DNA of 64,000 nucleotides. Source: Chelydra serpentina. Its lineage: Eukaryota > Chordata > Testudines > Chelydridae. Positions 48,328-59,590 of the stretch are shown piece after piece. Each line of letters begins with the position of its first letter. Within the stretch, counting starts at the first letter, position 1. Under the pieces are notes generated by a model. The model was not told the origin of the DNA. It did not search any database and saw only the letters and a program-made list of their open reading frames with translations. The position numbers were made by a program, and so were the translations under genes. The stretch covers positions 15,394,001-15,458,000 of the forward strand of contig JBAIAC010000033.1 in NCBI GenBank assembly GCA_037349315.1. The letters run 5' to 3'.

Positions 48328-48917
48328 GGTTTCAGCGTGGTAGCCATGCTAGTCTGTATCAGCAAAAACAATGAGGAGTACTTGTGGCACTTTAGAGACT
48401 AACACATTTATTTGGGTATAAGCTTTCGTGGGCTAAAACCCACTTCATCGGGTGCATGGAGTGGAAAAAAACAGTAGGCAGGTATATATATACACACAGT
48501 ACATGAAAAGATGGGAGTTGCCTTACCAAGTGCAGGGGTCAGTGCTAACAAGACAATTTAATTAAAGTGGGAGTGGGCTATTCTCAACAGTAGAATACGA
48601 AGGGAGGAAAAATCACTTTTGTAGTGGTAATGAGGCCAATATAAACAGGGTGGTCCATTTCAAACAATTGACAAGAAGGTGTGAGTAACAGTAGGGGGAA
48701 ATTAGTTTTTGTAGTGACCCATCCTTCTCAGTCTTTATTCAGGCCTAATTTGATGGTGTCCAGTTTGCAAATTAATTCCAGTTCTGCAGTTTCTCGTTGG
48801 AGTCTCTTTTGGCAGTTTTGTTGTTGAAGAATTGTCACTTTTAAGTCTGTTATTGAGTGTCCAGGGTGTCCTTCTTGGTATTCTACTGTTGAGAATAGCC
48901 CACTTCCACTTTAATTT
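48328..48917 (-). mobile_element. Penelope-like retroelement, truncated, with snap-back 5' end
   Basis: The minus strand keeps the last 45 codons of the element ORF with its stop (48728-48865): PGHSITDLKVTILQQQNCQK, then RETAELELICKLDTIK. This is the tail of the GIY-YIG endonuclease region in Penelope-like elements. A 3' UTR of about 400 bp follows, including GATGAAGTGGGTTTTAGCCC, and the 3' end is GGTTTCAG-type at 48328. At the 5' side, 48878-48916 is an inverted copy of 48560-48598 (38 of 39 bases). It is in the sense orientation of UNC13C and ends 50 bp from the exon at 48967. Confidence 0.78.
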
Positions 48918-48966
48918 AGATACTGAGAATTCTATCATATTGCCAGGATAAAGAAATGATACTTAC

Positions 48967-49076
48967 ACCAAAGTTGGTAGCAGCAAAACGATCGGAGGCA
49001 GACACATTAGTTGTAGCTGTAGTGTGAGCATAAAAAGCATTTATGTTGGCCAACAAGGTACTCATCATTGCTGGAA
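48967..49076 (-). CDS. UNC13C: UNC13C internal exon 1 of 5 seen here (MUN domain)
   Basis: This is an internal coding exon of a Munc13 protein, the presynaptic factor that opens syntaxin-1 and primes synaptic vesicles. It encodes 36 full codons plus two bases of a split valine codon. The peptide runs from [20 protein letters not shown] to [11 protein letters not shown], which is highly conserved across UNC13A, B and C. The donor is GTAAGT directly after the GGT glycine codon. I chose the acceptor ending TTCTGGAG because the family continues with G-V-P there. An alternative acceptor further out (TTTTAG near 49118) would add residues the family lacks. A Penelope-like element begins only about 50 bp into the following intron. 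The exon upstream of this one was not found before the end of the window. Confidence 0.9.
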
Positions 49077-52000
49077 CTCCAGAACACATGTATTTAGAAG
49101 ACAGACATGAAAAGTGCCTAAAATTCAAACAGAGATTACTGTTAAAATATTAGAAGTATGCTATACAGATACATTCCAAGTGTTCTCTGGTCAGCTTCTG
49201 CTTTCATTTCCACTGATGTAAATTCCAAGTACCATCATCGACTCCAAATGGTGGCTCTTGGGACTTACACTGGCATACATGAGATCAGAATCTAGCACCG
49301 ATCTATACTACTGCTATGGGTTGCACACTGGTGACTCAAAACTGAATACAACTAAAAATGTTAACTGGTTGCTGTATCAATTCCAAAATAAAATGTGATT
49401 ATATATAGTTATTATATTTAACTGTATTAAAAGAAAAAATGTTTATCAAATATAAAATTTATCACAGAAGGCTACAATGGGTCTACACCACCCTGGTTAG
49501 TTTCAGGTTGGAAGAGTTTGGGTGGTAGGGATAAAGAGGATGAAATTTTTCTAAAGTATTATTGAGGCTTATTTTTTAGGCTATTGTATTACCGAAAAGT
49601 GGAACTTCCAAAAGTTATTGAGACTAGAAATCTTTCCATCTTGTTTTACACTCAAAAGAAACCAAAGAGCATCAATACTGGTAGTGCACCAGGCAATAAA
49701 ATATTAAACATCTGACTTCCACTCAGGTGAGAGTGCAAATCCCAGAATAAATGATGTTCTTCTAGAATCATTATTGATTGCTAATCATTATGTTACATAG
49801 GACAACTACTTATAATTAGATGAAATTCTGAGTACTGATAAACTAATGAGAACACAACGTCAGCTGTAAGGTCACAGAGCATTTAAAAAAACATAGTATA
49901 AGTCATAAAGAAGTGTTAATACACAAGGTAAAAAATGATGAGGAGTTCAATTTCAACACTTCTCCTGAATTTAAAACAAAGTTGATGTTATTGTTGGTAC
50001 ACACTTTTTCTGTTTCATTCGAATGAAACAAAATGAAAAAGACTTTGAAAATACGAAATACCATAGATTGTACAGAAAAAAAAATTTAATATAAGCACTG
50101 AATGCTTAATTTTGTATAGGTGAACTTAAGGCAAATATCCTAACTCATGCCATTGCTAATGTCATTTTCCACTTACACTGCTTGTTCATATCTCCTCCCC
50201 CACTTTAATCCTGTCACTGGATTCTTGTCTATAAAACACATTAAATCAAACTCCTGCTACATTCCCACAACATTTCACACAGCCTACATCACTGCTTTTA
50301 TATTTTCCGACTCTCCTATTCACCACCTGTGGTGCTCCCAATCCCTTCTCTGAACTGCTCCCTCCATCTGCTTGTGACTGATTGTCATGTCCTGATTGGT
50401 CCCCAAAACAGCAGCTGCTCAAACCCCCTGCTGGAGAGACAAAAATGACTCTCTCGGGGTCCACGATACCATTCCTGGCTTCATGCCTTCAATAAACACA
50501 GATTCCTATGATTTCTTGGAACAGTCTGTCTCTTCATGTCAGCCAAGCACCATCTCTCCATCTCAAAAGCGACTTTTTCCAGGCATAGGTATAATTTCAG
50601 GGCGGATGCCATGAGAGGAAAATAGGGCTCTCTTGCCTCCCCCTTCCTTCCCAACTCTCAGACTGGTGTGGAGAGGTCCTCAGCACCAGAGCCAAAAGTG
50701 CTGCTGTCAGCTGCAGCGGGCAGCCAGCCCTCAACCTCCCTGCTGTGCGAGAACAGCTCTCAGAAATAAGAACCCCACTCAACACCTCTATGCTCAGCCA
50801 GCAGGGAGAACGAGAAGAACCTAGAGGAGAGCTTCCTTTTCTTCCTTCCTCCCAACAAGCTGCCCCGCCATACCTGCATCATGTTTGGTGGGAGAGGAGG
50901 AGAAAGAGAGAAGACACACAGCTGTCCCACTTCCTTCTGTGGGGGAAGGAAAATAAGCTCTCTCTGTGATGGAGGAGAGGCTCCCTCACTGGGGACACAA
51001 AAGAGCCCCTGGCATGGTGTGTGTAGAGGATGAGACGAAGGGAGCCCGTGGTATGGAGGGCAATTGGGAGACAATAGGAAGGGGTCAGAAGGAGGATAGA
51101 GTACCTGTGATTGAAGGATCCAGGGGGGACAGAGGAGGGTGGAGGAGAAAGCAAGTAGCCTTCAGAGAGGTGCTAACAAGGGTGCTGTCATGTTGCCAAA
51201 AACTCTTTTGAGTTGATTGCCAGTCTCTCAACATAAGGTGTTTTTCTTGGAGCCCCAACTTCTGGAGTGATGTGATTACATGACAATCTTAGCTTTCATT
51301 CAGAAAAGCTAACTTTCAAGCCCTCGTGGCTGTTGAGAGAAGCTCAAAAACATGAACCCAAAGGGGTCAAAAATCAGGAGGCAAATATAAAAAACATAAA
51401 ATTTAGTATTTTTAAATGTTCATTATTTTTAAGCTAATCTCATGATTTTTGTGGGCCTGAGGCATGATTACTGAATGCTTGGTTTGGCACTCGTGTTACT
51501 CAGTTTTTACCCAGGAAAACTCAAACCTCAGGGATTGGCCCTTTGTAAATTCTTTGCGAACGCTATATAAATTATTATTAATAATGCCTATATATAAATT
51601 ATTATTAACAAAAATGCCTGCCAAACTGCTGTGAAGAACTCCTCAGTGGTGTGGCAGTAAAAGGCATGTTGGTGATACACCTGCACCAATCACTATCTGC
51701 TTCATGAACACATCAGGGAATAAGAGAAGATAGAAACCTGCAGCACCAACAAGGCAGACACTTGGATGAGGAGACTGTTTCCATTACCATCTTTTGCTAT
51801 CTCCACATTACAAGAGTCAGGAATCCAGGATCAGGAGTCAGACTTAAGTATATCTGATCTCTGATACTGGATCTCTTTTACATAACTCCTGAGATGTCTT
51901 AAAATGGACAGATGCTATGGGACTCATATTTAGAGCGGAGTGAATAACTGATTTTGTAGGTCGCTGGCAGTTCAAATAAATAAAATGCATTTGGTCAAAC

Positions 52001-52183
52001 CAAAACTGACATTTTTCAGAATTTTGGGTGAAGCAAAAAAGTCAGAAAAATTTTATTTAGATTTTGGGCATTTTTAACTTTTAATAAAAGTAAAAGAAAT
52101 GAAGGGCTAGATATTTACAAGTGCCCTTGTGAATCTAGGACCCACCCCCTTTTTTTTTTGGCTGGCACTATTCAGTGAATGTG
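49077..52183. other. UNC13C upstream intron DNA, no named feature
   Basis: Mostly AT-rich. 50340-51200 is GC/AG-richer, with frames on both strands that lack recognisable domains. 51540-51615 has a CGCTATATAAATTATTATTA text typical of L2 tails. The preceding UNC13C exon was not found. Confidence 0.45.
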
Positions 52184-53092
52184 TGTAGGGATATTAAAGA
52201 AGGTACCGAAAGTGATTCCCACAATTTAAACCTCATAGCATTACCAAGTAAAAGATCTCTTGGATCCCTTGTTAAACTTACAAGCTACTGTCTGTGTAAA
52301 CCATTGATTGTATCTGTTCTCAGAAAGATACTGTATTGCTATGAGAAACTTGCAAACAAGTTATTTGACTTTGTTCTTTATGCATGCTTTGTACCTAGAA
52401 ACAGCATAGAAAGACCTCCACCCTCTTTGATTAAAGAGCAGGGAGTCTCAAATAAATTAGTACACACCCCAAAAGTGTTGAAGACAGTATGTCTGCTTGG
52501 TGTACATGAATGAATGAGCAGGGAGGTGCCAGCCTAGGAATTCAGTGACCATTGGCTGAAGGCGGCATCAAGTGGGAATGACCAGACAATCCCTGTGTCC
52601 CCACCCCCAGAGGGTAAACTGGGATCCACCCGACCATCTCAAAGGATGGGAAAAACAAGATAACATCTGACAGCACAGAGCCATCAGGAATGTGCCATCT
52701 GCTGATTGATTCAGCAACAGCATGATGAAGCAATTCCCATAGACTGACATAGGAATAAATCCCTATAAGAATGGCCTCTAAATACGGAGGACTTTGAGTC
52801 TCTGGTTCTGCTGCCAACCTCCAGGAGCATCAAATGAATCTGACAAGGACTCGGCTCCACCCTCATGCCCAGGTTACCTCGCCAGTAACTTGGCATGAGC
52901 AACTTCTAGGCTGGTAACTATGACATCTATGCAGAACCTGTGTGTGTGTGTGTGAATGAATGTGAAACTGAATGAAACATTATAGCTATAACTGACTGCT
53001 TATTATGATTCTTTTTGTATTAACAATAAATGTGGCATTCTGTCTTATCCCCTTTAAAAAGATCCTGCTGGTTTTTATTTTATTGGTATAAC
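52184..53092 (+). mobile_element. ERV-type solo LTR, about 909 bp
   Basis: Starts TGTAGGGATATTAAAGAAGG and ends near TATTGGTATAAC. It contains a TATA-like CTATAAGA near 52773, AATAAA at 53025-53030 and a T-rich 3' part, the U3-R-U5 order. The TSD is not clear (short GTG only). No internal retroviral genes are seen. Confidence 0.65.
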
Positions 53093-53404
53093 GTGTTCAA
53101 TTTGTTAATAGTTGTCCCCAAACTGCATTTTTGATTAATATACTATTAGTCTGAAAAATTTCACCCACCTCTGCTCAGATTCAAGTGATTCTAGGGTCCC
53201 TTCCCTTGCATGGCCCCATTGTGACCGTCCATATTTGACTGTGCTAAGTTGGGGTATAGACCCTTTCCCAGGGCTCCAGGGTTTCTCCACCAACAGACCC
53301 TCGCCAATGCACTCTCTATGCAGGACTTAAGTAGCATAGACGCCCTTGAGCTGAAGTGCATTAACAAATGGTGTACATTAATGCTTAGTGATTATATCAT
53401 GCTT

Positions 53405-53585
53405 TTTATATTAAAAGCTTTGCAAACATTTACCAGCATCTCTGTGAGGCAGATCATTAAGTCCTGTTAGTCTCATTTTGCAAATAGAGAAACAGAATCA
53501 GAGAAATTTGCTTAAGTCTACACAGCAGTGAATGACATGGCCTGGGTTTAGAAATCAGCACTTCCTTGCTATCTGGCTCTTATCA
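53405..53585 (-). repeat. MIR-type ancient SINE
   Basis: CTCATTTTGCAAATAGAGAA, TTGCTTAAGTCTACACAGCA and CCTGGGTTTAGAAATC follow MIR order on the reverse strand. Confidence 0.6.
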
Positions 53586-54314
53586 TGTTGCTAGTCAAAG
53601 CTAGCTGTCATTAGTGCCAGAGTATTTCAGCAACCTTTTAAGGTTAAAACACAAATATGAGCAAATCATCATCCAAATACTCATTTGTTATTAGGTGTTT
53701 AAGCGTAGGCAGCAGGCATTTCTAATCACCTGGCACAATGGTGAATTGCTTTGTATGAAATTGCAATGTGGACATGGGATGATTTTCATCAGCATTTTCA
53801 AGTAATTTTCAAGATTAATAGAAAACACCACTGATCTATTCACCATGTGCATTTTGAGATTAGTGTTTAATATTTCAACAGGCATTAATCAGCATATATA
53901 GGGATAATCAACACAATCTTTTTTCAATAATTATATGAAACATCCAATTTATTATACTTAAAATTCCACTGCTGACCTATTATCATTTCCATACAAACTT
54001 TGCAGTTAATGGAAAACACCAACAATCCTCCTAGTCTGTTTCTTGGTTACTTTTATTCAAGCGCTCAATGTCATGCAGCAATTTCACAGCTACAGTGTAC
54101 AATTTCACAAGATTTACTGTAAAATCTAATACTCCCCCAGTTCGTTCTATTCAGTTCAATTGTGAGATATTAACTTTGCACTAATGATGTCCTTTTTTAT
54201 GCTGCTCATGATCTTTGAGACTCTCAATGGTGCAAAATAAACCCATGAGTATTGAAAATCAGAAATTGTGTGATAGATGTGTTTCTCTCAGCTGAAACCA
54301 ATATTTACTACTAA

Positions 54315-54440
54315 GAGCCTGAGTATTCAATTTTCACTTTGAGTAGCACTTACTCACATCAGTAATAACATTGACTTCAACTGGACTACTCCCGTGAGTC
54401 AGTGCTACTCAGAATTGAGTAAAGGTTCCAAAATTGGGTT
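54315..54440. repeat. Palindromic MITE relic
   Basis: Left GAGTAGCACTTACTCACATC, centre TTGACTTCAACTGGACT, right GTGAGTCAGTGCTACTCAG. Confidence 0.55.
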
Positions 54441-54542
54441 CTTTGCTTTCGTCAGTCGGTTTCAATCATTTTGAATCACAAAGTAGTTTAAAATGATGAC
54501 AATCTATTCAGTAAATACATTCTAATGTTTAATCAATTAGAA

Positions 54543-55366
54543 CAGGGGTGGGCAAACTATGGCCTGTGGGCCACATCCAGCCCGCGGGCCCGTCCTGCCT
54601 GGCCCCTGAGCTGTCGGCCGGGGAGGCTAGCCCCTCCGCTAGCCTCCCCACCTGACAGCTCAGTGGCTGGGCAGGATGGGCCCGCGGGCTGGATGTGGCC
54701 CGGCCCCTTCAGCCTCAGCACGCCGCACCGCCAGCACTCTGGCTCGTCGCTCCTGGGCTGCAGCAGCGTGGCTGGCTTTGGCGGGCCCTGAGCACCTGCC
54801 GCTCTGAGTGGCATGGTAAGGGGGTGGCGCTGCAAGCTCCCGCGGGCTGCATGGTTGCCAGACACGCTGCTCTGAGCGGCATGGTAAGGGGGATGGGGCC
54901 GGGGGGCTTGGATAAGGGGCAGGGAGTAACGAGGGGCAGTCAGGGGACAGGGAGAGGGGGTGGTTGGATGGGGCAGAGGTTCTGCGGGGGGAGGGGGGGG
55001 GCGGTCAGGGGACAGGGGGAGTTGGAAAGGCGTGGTAGTCCCGGGGGTCTGTCAGGGAGTGGGGGTGTGGATAAGGGTCAGGGCAGTCAGGGGACAGGGA
55101 GCAGGGGGGCTTAGATATGGGGTGGGGTCCCAGAGGGTGGTTAGGGGCACGGGGGCTCTCTGGAGGGGACGGTCAGGGGACAAGAAGCAGGGGGGGTAGA
55201 TGGGTTGGGTGTTCTGAGGGGGGCAGTCAGGGGGTGGGAGGTGGGTGCGGATCAGATAGGGGGTGGGGCCAGGCTGTTTGGGGAGGCACAGCCTTCCCTA
55301 CCTGGCCCTCCATACAATTTTGCAACCCCGATGTGGCCCTTGGGACAAAAAGTTTGCCCACCCCTG
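54543..55366 (+). mobile_element. hAT-type element with internal G-rich minisatellite, 824 bp
   Basis: Begins CAGGGGTGGGCAAACTATGG and ends AAGTTTGCCCACCCCTG, a clear TIR. Flanks AATTAGAA and AATTTATT agree at 5 of 8. Between 54937 and 55240, five units containing GTCAGGGG(A)CAGGG recur 53-87 bp apart. GGGCCCGCGGGCTGGATGTGG at the left is typical of this class. The frames are compositional. Confidence 0.78.
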
Positions 55367-55422
55367 AATTTATTTTTCACTTTATAATAAAAGTGAAGCT
55401 AAAAAATTATGCCAATTGAAAG

Positions 55423-55790
55423 CAGGGATGAAAGTAACTTAAAGGATTTACCGGTATCCTGGAGTCCTGAGCAGGGGGCGTGGCCTCAACTGGAAGAGGC
55501 AGGGCCTCAACCGGAAGAGGCTGGGCCTTTAAATCCCTGATTTAAATCAAGATTTAAAGGGCCCAGGGCTCTGGCTGTGGTAGTGGCAGCTGGGAACCCT
55601 GGGCCCTTTAAAACACCCCCGGAGCTACCAGCTGCAGAGGCGACTGGGAGCCCTGGGGCTCAGGGGCAATTTAAAGGGCCTGGGGCTCCAGCTCCCACTA
55701 CAGCAGTGGAGCCCAGGGCCCTTTAAATCACGACAGAGGCCCGGGGACTCCTGGCTGTCGCCGCTACCCCAGGGCTCCAAAAGAATGAAA
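55423..55790 (+). mobile_element. Relative of the TTTAAAGGGCC-module element
   Basis: Starts CAGGGATGAAAGTAACTTAA, the inverse of the right end of 37885-38512. It contains GATTTAAAGGGCCCAGGGC, GGGCCCTTTAAAACACC, CAATTTAAAGGGCCTGGGG and GGGCCCTTTAAATCAC. The right end is lost or unclear. Confidence 0.7.
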
Positions 55791-57020
55791 ATTGGTTTAA
55801 GCAGTGAAAAAGGAGGAAATGGAATACATGCACCAACTAAAGTAATTCATGAAACAAATCCTGGAATGTGTTCTAAAAATGCCAATGTGCAAATATAGTT
55901 CCTTTAGCAGGTTACCTTATGGACTTTTATTTTAATGCTGTAGGTATTACAACCTGGTACTAACTTTAACAACATTACTCACAAGCACTGCAATGCATTA
56001 CTCACAAGCATGCATACATCAGTTTGTCTTTCTCCATCTATTATTTTACTGAACAAACATTTTGTTAGTGCAAGGAATTTTTGCTAGACAGTTTTTTCTA
56101 GACAGGAATATTCCGAGTTTCTCAGTTGCTAAACTGACAAGGACCCCAGTGCTCTATATCATAACTAATGGAGCTTTCTTATATACCAAGACAGAAAAAA
56201 AAAGAGAGCAATTATAAAATATAAAAAACGGGAATATGAATGCATGTTTTGCATATGTTCCAGGCCATTAAAAATAAGCAGCTGTTCATCTTAATAAAAA
56301 ATCTTTCAATATTCCAACAGTACAGAGCCATCATCATCTTTCAAAAACAAATGTAATAAATAAAAAAAATTAAATCTATCCTGCAAGGTGCATTTTTGGC
56401 TCTCCCTGACACTGGAGAGAGCCTACATTTGCTCGAGGAGCAGAATTTTTCCCAATGTCATTCTTTGGTTTAATTACCTGGGATACTACAATATGATTGG
56501 CAGTGGGGATGTAGCAGGTATCCTGAATGAGTTACTGCACTCACCTTTCATTTCTAGAGACTTTGATTCAAAGTAGAGCTGTACAAACAAATCCAACTAT
56601 TTTTACATATGAACCTTTTCATAATTTTGTCTCAAGCTGTTGCACAATTAAAATTTTTGTCAAATTGCTAGTTTCACATCAGTAACAGGGTAAATGAGAA
56701 ATTTCTCATGATTTTGATGGGAAGTTACATTTATCTGAAAAAAACCCTGATTTTTTTCTTTTTAATTTTGCATATGCAGTTGGAATGGGCAGATTTTTGA
56801 GAGAAAATGGGCTAACAATACAATTTCACTTTTGTGAGAGAAATTGGGCAATTAAAAAAAATCTGAAAACCTCCATTTTTGAAGTTTTTGAATTTTGTTT
56901 CAGGTTCTTTGCTCACTTCTAATTAACCTCTAGCCTTAGGGTCACAAATGAAAATGACATTTATTATATCATTCTGCATCCCATTTTTCCATAACAAAAG
57001 ACCCACTCTAGGTTAGATTG
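55791..57020. other. Non-coding, degraded repeat text only
   Basis: 56610-56930 resembles the AT-rich repeat at 490-880. No gene. Confidence 0.4.
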
Positions 57021-58430
57021 AGGCTTTGGCTATACTTCCACTTTATACCACAATAAAGCTGCATAGAGTGCTCTACCTTACTCCCTGTCCACACTGGCAA
57101 GGCATGTAGAGTGCTCTGACTCTCTGGTTGGAGCGCTCCTGGTACTCCACTTCCCCGAGAGGGATAACGGCTGTTGCGTCTTGGCTGAGACGCTTCAGGG
57201 TCAGTGTGAACGAGGAGTTAAGTTACTGCGCTCTGACTGACCTCCGGAAACATCCCATAATCCCCTTAAATCAAGTGGCCTCTCTTCTCTCTGTTGTGAA
57301 ATCGGCTGAGGAAGTGCCGTTTCAAAGCTCTGTTTCAAACAGCCGGCTGCTTATCTGCTCCCGGCTTATCTGCAACAGTAAATATTTGCTGTGAGTGAGA
57401 GAGGGGGGAGGGGAAGAGGGGGGTCTGAACTTACAAGACAGAGTGCTGACACACTCTCAGCACTCCAAAAAACCCACTCTCTCTCTCCCCCCTGTAACAA
57501 AGCTCTGTCCTTGTCTCCGTGGGTCCTGCGTTTCCTGGCAGATTTCACTAGCCTCAGAGGCTCACTGTGACCCTCCACATAACCCTTTTCTCTCTAGAGA
57601 CCAGGGTCACAGTCTACTGAGCCATTGTCATCATAAGCCAGCGAGGGAGATAAGGAGAAGCTATCCTTCCTTGCACAGTTTCTGTTGTCTCCCAGACTTA
57701 GTGATTAATCGGGGAGCAAAGGCAGGGGAGCCCAGGCCCCCCCTCTACTCCGGGCTCCAGCCCAGGGACCCTAATATTATCAGCTATGGTAGCTGACCTT
57801 TTAAAAACAGGACACGTACAATTCCCTGGGCTACTTCCCCACAGCAGCCCCCACTTCCTCAAACTCCACTTCACCCTTACCTCAGGGCCTCCTTCCTTGT
57901 GCCTAATATGGTGCATACAGCTCAATCTCTCCAACAGCACAACTTTCCTCTCACAGCTCCTGACATGCACACCCACCTGACTAACTGGGAGGCTTTTAAC
58001 TAGTTTCAGCCAGCCCCTGATTGGCTGCAGGTGTCTCAATCAACCTAGCGTCCTCCCTGCCTTCTGGAAAGTTCTTAATTGGCCCCAGGTGTCTTAATTG
58101 ACCTGGAGCCGCTTCCATTTACTTAGCCTCGTACCAGGGATTTGTTTAGCCTGGGGCGAATATATCTATCTCCCACCACTTTCCTATAGCCATCTGGCCT
58201 TGCCCCGTCACACCCTGAATACACACAACACACTCCTGTCACACTCCACCCCACCCCCTTCATTTTAAAAGCATGTTACAGCCACTTGAATACTGGGATA
58301 GCTGCCCATAATGCACTGCTCCCAATGCCACTGCTGCAAGTGTGGACAGACTGCAGCGCTTTCCCTAGTGCGCTCTCAGAAGGCTGGTTTAACTCAAAGC
58401 GCTCTACATCTGCAAGTGTAGCCATAGCCT
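57021..58430 (+). mobile_element. MITE-type DNA transposon split by a solo LTR
   Basis: Left end AGGCTTTGGCTATACTTCC and right end AAGTGTAGCCATAGCCT are inverted. The body has GCGCTCTACATCTGC-type subterminal text. Without the 718-bp LTR and its TSD it is about 690 bp. No confident TSD of its own. Confidence 0.7.
57495..58212 (-). mobile_element. ERV-type solo LTR, 718 bp, with 5-bp TSD
   Basis: On the minus strand it runs TGTGACGGGGCAAGG… to …GAGCTTTGTTA. CAGGG flanks it on both sides (57490-57494 and 58213-58217 on plus, read CCCTG). The 3' terminus is TA instead of CA. No internal genes are seen. Confidence 0.75.
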
Positions 58431-58782
58431 GAGACTATATGATCAGCCCTGAGAACGGGCTATGCGTTACTCCACTCCCTGAAGCAGCCTGGGCTAGAGA
58501 TTGTGGCTCCCCAAGGAGAGAGTAAATTTCACCAGAAGAAGGTTCAGTGCAGTTCTTTGGCACAGTTATTCTGGCCAGTGCATTGGGGGTAGTGAGAAGG
58601 CTCTATCTCATCTCCACCATGTTCAGCCCACCTGCACAGAAGGGGTTTAATAGTAGCTCTGAGGGGCTTGCTTCCCTTTCCACACTGTTACCCACAATGT
58701 AGATAACACAGGCAGGCGATTGAGTGAGTGTCAAAAAAGCCAGGCCACAATTTCGCACTTAAACATTTAATATAAATGGTGG

Positions 58783-59582
58783 CAGGACCAGCTCTAGGCA
58801 CCAGCAAACCGAGCACGTGCTTGGGGCAGCACATTTTCAGGGGCGGCATTCTGGACATCCTTTTTTTTTTTTTGGTTCAGGCGGTAAAAGCCTAGAGCCG
58901 GCCCTGGCAGCAGCAGCGCGACATGTGCAGGGGGCGCCCTGGGGCCGCTGGGGAGCAGCGCCTACACCTTGTGGCCGGGCCAGGCTGGGGGCCGCCCCGC
59001 GGGGTGCACGGAGCCACCTGCAGGTGCCGCAAGGCAGCCGCCCCCCAGCGCCGCGGCCAGGGCTGGGCGAAGTGGCTCGAGCCGCCCCCCAGCACCACAG
59101 CCCGGGCTGGGCGAAGCGGCCCGAGCTGCCCAGGGGCTGCAGCAGGGCAGCCAGAGGCAGGAGCAGCAGCGGGGCCATAGAGGGCAGGGTGCTGCTGTGC
59201 GCGTCCCGCGCCCCGCTCTGCGGGGCTCCGCTCCCTCTGGGGCTGCCCTGCCTCCGCTTTCTCCTTTTGCTCCTCAGCCCCCTGCTGGGGCGAGCCCCCC
59301 CGGCTCTGCCCTCCCAGGTCCTGGCTGGTCCTGGAGGCAGGAGCCTCAGCTGGAGGGACCCTGGGCTGAGGCGTGGCCCGGGAGCCCTGCTACTTACCGC
59401 GACCCTGCCAGTGCCGGATCGCCTGGAGGTGAGGGCAGAGCGGGCGGAGTCAGCACTGCTATGGGGGAGCCCAGGGCTGGGGCCGCAGGGGTTGCGGGTG
59501 GGGTGGGGAAGTCCAGGGCTGGGGTGGGGGGCAGCCAAAACTTTTTTTGCTTGGGGCGGCAAAAATCCTAGAGCCGGCCCTG
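58783..59582 (+). mobile_element. hAT-type element, 800 bp, GC-rich, perfect 8-bp TSD
   Basis: Starts CAGGACCAGCTCTAGG and ends CCTAGAGCCGGCCCTG; AATGGTGG is duplicated at 58775-58782 and 59583-59590. A second right-type terminus CCTAGAGCCGGCCCTG lies inside at 58891-58906, delimiting a 124-bp left module. The remaining 676 bp is very GC-rich, with long frames on both strands (263-267 codons) that I read as compositional. Confidence 0.85.
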
Positions 59583-59590
59583 AATGGTGG

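Noticed and set aside
49077..49128. Extension of the first UNC13C exon to the acceptor TTTTAG near 49118
   Set aside because: It would add [12 protein letters not shown], which has no counterpart before the conserved GVPAMM in Munc13 proteins.
50340..51211. Cluster of overlapping frames as a gene
   Set aside because: Frames on both strands, low complexity (Ser/Pro/Arg/Glu), no splice-compatible conserved peptide.
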